Shown piece after piece: positions 48,701 through 64,000 of a DNA stretch of 64,000 nucleotides (its first letter is position 1; every line of letters begins with the position of its first letter). The notes under the pieces are model-generated. The model was not told the DNA's origin and did no database searches. It worked only from the letters and a program-made list of their open reading frames with translations. A program made the position numbers and the translations under genes. The stretch covers positions 2,827,167-2,891,166 of the forward strand of contig JAFMSR010000001.1 in NCBI GenBank assembly GCA_022818135.1. The letters are read 5' to 3'. The stretch comes from Saxidomus purpurata (lineage: Eukaryota > Mollusca > Bivalvia > Venerida > Veneridae).

Positions 48701-51015
48701 TTACATTTTGCTTCACATACTCTAACATAATCACTGAACAATAAAGCTTTGCAAAGAAACACTACAATCACTATTCATTGATTTAACAAACAATCACTAT
48801 TTATTGATTATACAATTAGAGATCAGTAGGATTTCATAATTTGTTTTAATTTTGAGCAGCAGAACCAAGACAATCAAGTGAGACAAAAATACTTATCTAC
48901 ACTTTATGATCAGACCTTCAAAACTTTAACTCCGAACCCCAGAAGAGTCTACTGAAGTTGATATATTAGGCTGACAGCCAGGATAAACAAGGAACCCAGA
49001 GAGGATTGAACTTTATCAATTCTCAAGATGACCTGAGGCTGCACCCCTGACATCAAAGATCTGACTAGATCCTTCCTGTACCTATATATAGATATATAGT
49101 GGCAGAGAAGAAAACAACAGGAGGCAGGCAACACAAGTTCCAGCTGAATTTTTAGCATAAAACAAAATCAACATACATTTATAGCAATTCATACTAAATA
49201 CACATCAAATCCATTTAAACCTTTTTAAAAACCAGAATCCTTTTTTTGTGCAAAATTTGATATGTCATTCATTATCATGGTAGATTTCTAAAATTATTAT
49301 GTTTCTTTTCAATAAGTTGTTTAAATGTTGTCATGCATTTGGAAACACAATGTAAATTTTGAATACCATGTGCATTTGGAATATCTTCCATCTTTGCTCC
49401 TACTTTTCAGAAATAATTTAACAATCTATATCTGTATAGAAACTGGTATATCACTCATGCTTTTTGAAAAAAAAATATCACTTTGAATCACGAATTGCCA
49501 TTCCAGTGTCAGGAGGATATTTAAGACATCACCAATTTAGCTTCCTGAAACCGAAGCTGCAACTATCTTTATTAACAGTTTAAATATTTCTAATGGCAAT
49601 GAATTTAGCACTCATTCAAACTACATTTGAAAAATTTATATACTATGGGAAAATATTGCTCAAGCAAATTCAACTGACTATACAGCAATATAGAATCAGT
49701 AAAACCCAGGATATACATGTAATCCAACATTTGATACACACACCAACTCAAGACAATGTCACAAACATACATTTTAACAAAAATATAAATATTGTAATAT
49801 ATATTCAAATATATGGACAAAAAATATCTGCAGCACTCACATATATTCATATATCTAAAATAATAAAAACTACTGGATAAAAAGCAAAAGACTTAAGATA
49901 CAATGTACCTGAATACAAACACTCTTAACGCCTCTTGAAAGAATGCATTTCATTGCGTAGCTACTGCTTCTTAATGTTTAATAAATATCAAAAGGAAGAA
50001 ATGAGAACTTAAGTTAAACCCGCAGTCTTTTCCTTTCTTTACAATGCATGTCCCTGAATATTAATATGATTATTAATTTTTATCTGGATTTCTACCGTTT
50101 TCAAACACCATTAAGCCTCCATCAGTTGCGCCCCTTTGTTGATACCTGAGCCTCTTTTCTGGAACAAATACCAGATCCCTTTACCATTGCAAAAATATCA
50201 ACTGCTCATTAAAAGGAACTGCCTTTAAGTTTGAAAAGTACCGTTACTTGTTCAGAGGGCTGCCCTATAAATATTAACTGCCTGAACAGCTGTCACTCTG
50301 TCAGTGAAATCATGATCAGTCTGCAGAGATGTGCTCACTGATCATGATCTGCACTGGGTCCAAGAGGCAGAACCAGTTGATGCCAGCATCATAAGCCTTA
50401 AGAACATGACGAAGAAAAAATATTGAACATATTATAATAAAACAGCAATGAAAATAACTTAATTTTAACCTCTCTTTCTTAATGTTGTCATAGTTGCCTC
50501 GCTTTCTATATAGAAAATTGCACTTAATACATACATCGCACAGTGAAATTTGGCACCCATACTTTTAATATTTCAATAGCTTTTACAACAAAATGTATGT
50601 ACATTAACAAGACACATGTAAAAAATAAACTTTCATGACATAAAATATATAAATCATGTAAATGCAAGCCTGTTAGTATAGCCACCTATGAGAAAAGTCA
50701 GTATTTTTAGTCAATTTTTTTTTACACATGATATAATGCAAAACTGTAAAAGAAATTGCACAAAACCAAAAAATGAAACTATCAAAAGAAAAATGGTGCC
50801 CTCGGATCTCCAATGATTGTGTGTGTTAACTTTTTGGCCAAATGATCCTGAGGAATTTTACCACTATCAAGAGAAGACATTTTTGTTTCAAACACATTCT
50901 GAGCAATTTCTCTGATTCTCAACTCTCAGGTGTCCAAAATATCTGTCTCTGTGGATTTCGGTGTTAATTTTCTGTTCTTCGATGGTTATACAGATTTTCA
51001 GGTTTTTAGAGATGT
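45795..51015. other. AT-rich stretch downstream of CHP1; probable 3' UTR in part
   Basis: No coding frame is supported. The CHP1 3' UTR (minus strand) must occupy the part next to 51015, but the first clear minus-strand AATAAA (plus TTTATT) that I noted is near 49569, so the transcript end is unresolved. A 12-bp perfect inverted repeat lies at 50309-50348. Confidence 0.35.
50309..50348. other. Perfect 12-bp stem-loop
   Basis: ATCATGATCAGT (50309-50320) and ACTGATCATGAT (50337-50348) are exact inverted copies around a 16-base loop. It lies about 0.7 kb downstream of the CHP1 stop codon and may be within its 3' UTR, or may be part of a dispersed mollusc repeat. Confidence 0.5.
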
Positions 51016-60794
<9,779 letters not shown>

Positions 60795-61475
60795 GATTTA
60801 CGTGTAATTCCGCCTAAACTTAGAAAACTCGGGATCCTGACAAAAAAAATCAACACCTAAGGGTCAAGGTCATGCAATTCAATGTTCATATATTTTTAAA
60901 CATGAAAATCTATTCAATCGAAATTATCAGATTAAAACAATCAATGACATTACAAACAAAATAATATTGTATAATCCTCGATTTTAGCATTATTGTTTGA
61001 GTAAATAAAAAGTTCTACGACGTTCAGTTTTGTGCATTAAAATTTTTAAAGGGAGATCACTCTCACTCATTAGAGTTCATTTCACCTTCGCATGTAAACA
61101 TGGTAAAAACACTGAAAAATGCGCATAGGTTAGAAAATAATGATTCTTCTTTAATTCCCCTAGTCCAATCCGGTACTGTATATAAGACCTGAGATAACGT
61201 TTTACAAGTCCTTTTCAAAACTCTGATAACATTGTTCAAAGCCAGATCTTTTTAATAAATATTTTGAAAGGTAGAAAGGGAGCGACAGATCGAGCTTTTT
61301 GAGCTTGATCGAACTAAAAAGGTATTCTAAAGGGGGGGGGGGGCAAAGTACTGTATCAGATCATTTTTTTAATAAATATTTTGAAACATATTTGACAGGG
61401 GCACTAGAAAGCCAAATAAAGAGTTTTTTGTTCTGACATGTTGGCAATGCTGCACCAAAGTCACACTTTTGGTAT

Positions 61476-61606
61476 GGGGGGGGGGGGGGGGAAAAAAAGG
61501 GGGGGGGTTTTTTTTTGTAAAATTTTTTTTTTGGGGGGGGTTTTTGGGGTTTTTTTTTAAATTTTTAAAAGGGGGTTTTTTTTGGGGGGGGTTTTTTTTT
61601 TTTTTT

Positions 61607-61641
<35 letters not shown>

Positions 61642-61668
61642 TTTTTTTTTAAATTTTTTTTTTTTTTC
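61476..61668. repeat. Mixed G/T/A homopolymer block, probable sequencing artefact
   Basis: Long runs of G, A and T succeed one another (16 G, 7 A, 9 G, then T and G blocks, then long T runs). This pattern is unlike ordinary microsatellites and suggests low-quality read sequence. Smaller cousins: G run at 61332-61343, G/T block at 62030-62098, G run at 63337-63355. Confidence 0.8.
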
Positions 61669-61958
61669 AAAAATATAGAAGTTGACATTTGACGTGCAAA
61701 CTAAACATTCAGCGTAACTCCATTCAAAATGCTGGTTGGCCCAGTTTTTGGTAACATAGAACTCTTTATAACACTACGGAGTACAAAAATATAAACAAAG
61801 AAACAATCGAGGTCAAAATCATTCTAACCAAGAACATCTAACATTTACACATTACGATTCACTTTATTTATGCTGATTGTCACATTAAGTATTAAAAGCA
61901 AGTGATTTTGTACATTGCTGTTCCAAAATATAAAGTGTGTTTTGGGAATGAAAAAAAA

Positions 61959-61962
<4 letters not shown>

Positions 61963-62010
<48 letters not shown>

Positions 62011-62047
62011 TTTTAAAAGAAAACATTTTTTTTGGGGGGGGGTGGGG

Positions 62048-62098
<51 letters not shown>
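61963..62098. repeat. Poly(T) and G/T homopolymer block
   Basis: Two long T runs are separated by TTTTAAAAGAAAACATTTTTTT and GGGGGGGGGTGGGGGG. Frames across it (polyphenylalanine, polylysine) are meaningless. Confidence 0.8.
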
Positions 62099-62099
<1 letters not shown>

Positions 62100-64000
62100 T
62101 AAAAGAAAACAGTTGACCTTTGACGTCACACGGACATACACCTTTACACCGTGCAGATTGCAGTCTGCATTATTATAGAGTCTTATGGAGCACCCTTTGA
62201 ATAGCAATATTATTGTCAAAATTGAAGGGAGAAGCCCAAGCAAATTAAGGTTAGGATAAGAATTTAAGGTTATGTTAACAGAGGTAAAATTAGTTTGATT
62301 ATGACTCGATTTTAAGCACCATACACAAAGACAAAGATATTTGCCCTCATGTGTCCCCGTTCCAGAATTAGGCTAGCCTTACCATTATCACAGCAAACAC
62401 CTTTTTTCCTTTTTCAGAGGCTGAATATTCTCTATTTTTTCTTTTGTCACTAAAGTCATCATCACTGAAAGTTCACTTTCATCATGGGTATAATCCCCAG
62501 CAACAAACAAGATCTAAGTCCTCACCCGTTAAAAAAGCGCTCTTACTAAGCCATTCTAAACTTGCTGTCCGTAGCAGGAAAGAAATGAAAAAAAACTAGA
62601 GAAACTTGTTATAGCTCCTTTGATATCCACAGTTTGGAAACGTGGCATTAATTAATTAAATAATTGTTCTGTTAACCCTTTAGATCTCTTAAAACTAGGT
62701 TATTACACAAATACCGACCAAACAGATAATTATATATTATTAAGGGTTTGTTTATAGCGCAATTAATGTTTTAGAGGTCAGAAAACAACATTTGTTTTAT
62801 CACAAGACCCTAGATCATAAATAGGAAAGAAATTAAAAATAAAAAGAACAAATTAAAAAAAACAAGGAAAAAGTTTCACGTATTTCGGAGAAGCTTGGAC
62901 GGAGGGGTAACCGGCAAAGAAGAAAAGAAATTATAAAGAGATTACATGTCCCTTTCAATATATTAAAAATAATATATTAAAAAGTATTCATTTTATTAAC
63001 CCTTTAACTTTGAAAATATAATGGAAAAGAAGAGGAAAAGGTTATAAAAGCAAAACATTTTGTTATATATTTTTTCATAAAAAACAGTTTTCACAGTCAG
63101 CTAACTTTTTTCATAGTACCAGTTTTTTATATTATGCATTTTACCATTTTTGTTTTATTGGAAAATTTGAAAATTCAAAATTAAAAAAAAGTCTTTACAG
63201 TAATGCTTCTGTAATTTTCACGCAAACACGCTCCGCTGTAAAGCGTGTTCTAAATACAGTAAACCGGCTGGAAAAAGATGCACGACTTTAGCAATTCACC
63301 TTATAAGTGGGTTTTATAACCCTGTAATTACCTTTAGGGGGGGGGGGGGGGGGGGTAAACAAACAGTCAGCTATTCTTCCAGTACTTTAAAAGCAACCAT
63401 TTCAATAATAAACAAAATGTTCAGACTCACTTTGGGAGTACATGAAGCAACACTTACGGTATAAGAACACTAAATTTTCGTAACGGATATCAACTAAAAA
63501 CATCAGCTGGAACATCTTTACGGTTGGGTTTACTTCGGTTGTTTTATTTAATGAGAGCAATGGGGAAAGAACAAACTGTCTAAATACCACGAATTCTGGA
63601 CCTACCACGAATACTGGGCCCAGCACCATACATTATTTGTCAAATTGATTTACTTGTTTATCATTCTGGTAAGCTGGTGTGTTAATAGTGTGCCAACATG
63701 GCAAAATGACAAAATAAATGCAGCAGTTAGACAGTCATGATATGCCCCAGAACGACAACACACACTTGAAATTTCTGTTTGCAATGTTAATTACATCTTC
63801 ATCTTTTTCAGCCGTGCATGATTGAGGTACGTATTACAAATGGTAATGTATCAAAATATGGTAATGTATCAAAATATGTTAAAGTGACTCGAAAATTGGC
63901 GCTTAATTATCCCTATTTGGACAAAAATTCATCAAAAACTTAGGGACATAATTTCAAACCGTTTTTCGCATATCAAAGAGAATGACATTATGCTACCATA

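Larger units (their letters stand above)
60795..64000. other. CHP1 upstream region with homopolymer blocks
   Basis: The CHP1 promoter and 5' UTR should begin just above 60794. No clear TATA box was identified. A TTTTCTAAGTTTAG about 25 bases before the ATG on the minus strand could be an acceptor for a 5' non-coding exon. The rest contains no supported gene. Confidence 0.35.

Noticed and set aside
48949..49158. 69-codon minus-strand frame downstream of CHP1
   Set aside because: No start or splice support and no domain; lies in the probable CHP1 3' UTR or downstream region.
61469..62243. Poly-Gly/Phe and poly-Lys frames at 61.4-62.2 kb
   Set aside because: Homopolymer blocks, probably sequencing artefacts.

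Overview
This window is eukaryotic nuclear DNA, most likely from a marine bivalve mollusc. It is AT-rich, has introns with GT/AG borders, and is crowded with mollusc-style repeats: tRNA-derived SINEs, foldback MITEs, and arrays of roughly 146-bp units ending in an AGCTCACC/GGTGAGCT hairpin that resemble the bivalve 'pearl' (helentron-like) elements. The species call is an inference; no rRNA or mitochondrial marker is present.

Two genes can be reconstructed with confidence. (1) On the + strand at 24186-28096, two exons joined in phase encode a receptor of about 1185 residues: signal peptide, somatomedin-B-like cysteine cluster, three copies of a CxxCNxG module, and a family-B seven-helix domain of Methuselah-like type without a visible GPS cleavage motif. 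(2) On the - strand at 51016-60794, seven exons encode a complete 190-residue CHP1 (calcineurin B homologous protein 1), with an N-myristoylation site and two canonical EF-hands. Its first intron holds a run of 577 uninterrupted T (634-nt tract). Weaker coding signals are an orphan terminal exon at 36121-36344 (-), a possible exon at 14148-14500 (+), and a broken HExxH metalloprotease-like gene at 38.4-39.2 kb (+) with partial copies at 37.5 kb and 29.9 kb.

Layout. 1-7.45 kb: repeat A copy 1 and duplicon B copy 1. 7.5-17.3 kb: mostly sequence with no recognised gene, plus small repeats. 17.3-19.5 kb: a 51-bp minisatellite whose units each contain a small hairpin. 19.8-22.8 kb: short tandem repeats, a SINE, a CA microsatellite and a MITE. 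24.2-28.1 kb: the receptor. 28.3-29.75 kb: repeat A copy 2, beside a paralogue that lacks its MITE. 30.3-35.5 kb: a nest of transposons that can be unpicked by eye, with an outer TIR element carrying TACGA arrays interrupted by a 2883-bp TIR element. 36-39.4 kb: orphan exon and protease fragments. 39.5-44.9 kb: duplicon B copy 2, including a 397-bp insertion with a clean 13-bp duplication that is absent from copy 1. 45-45.8 kb: another 146-bp array. 51-60.8 kb: CHP1. 60.8-64 kb: CHP1 upstream region, with homopolymer blocks that look like sequencing artefacts.

The receptor lies between directly oriented duplicons (A about 28.9 kb apart, B about 37.8 kb apart), an arrangement that could favour copy-number change of the receptor by unequal recombination. 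The receptor and CHP1 show no functional link to each other; they are simply neighbours.
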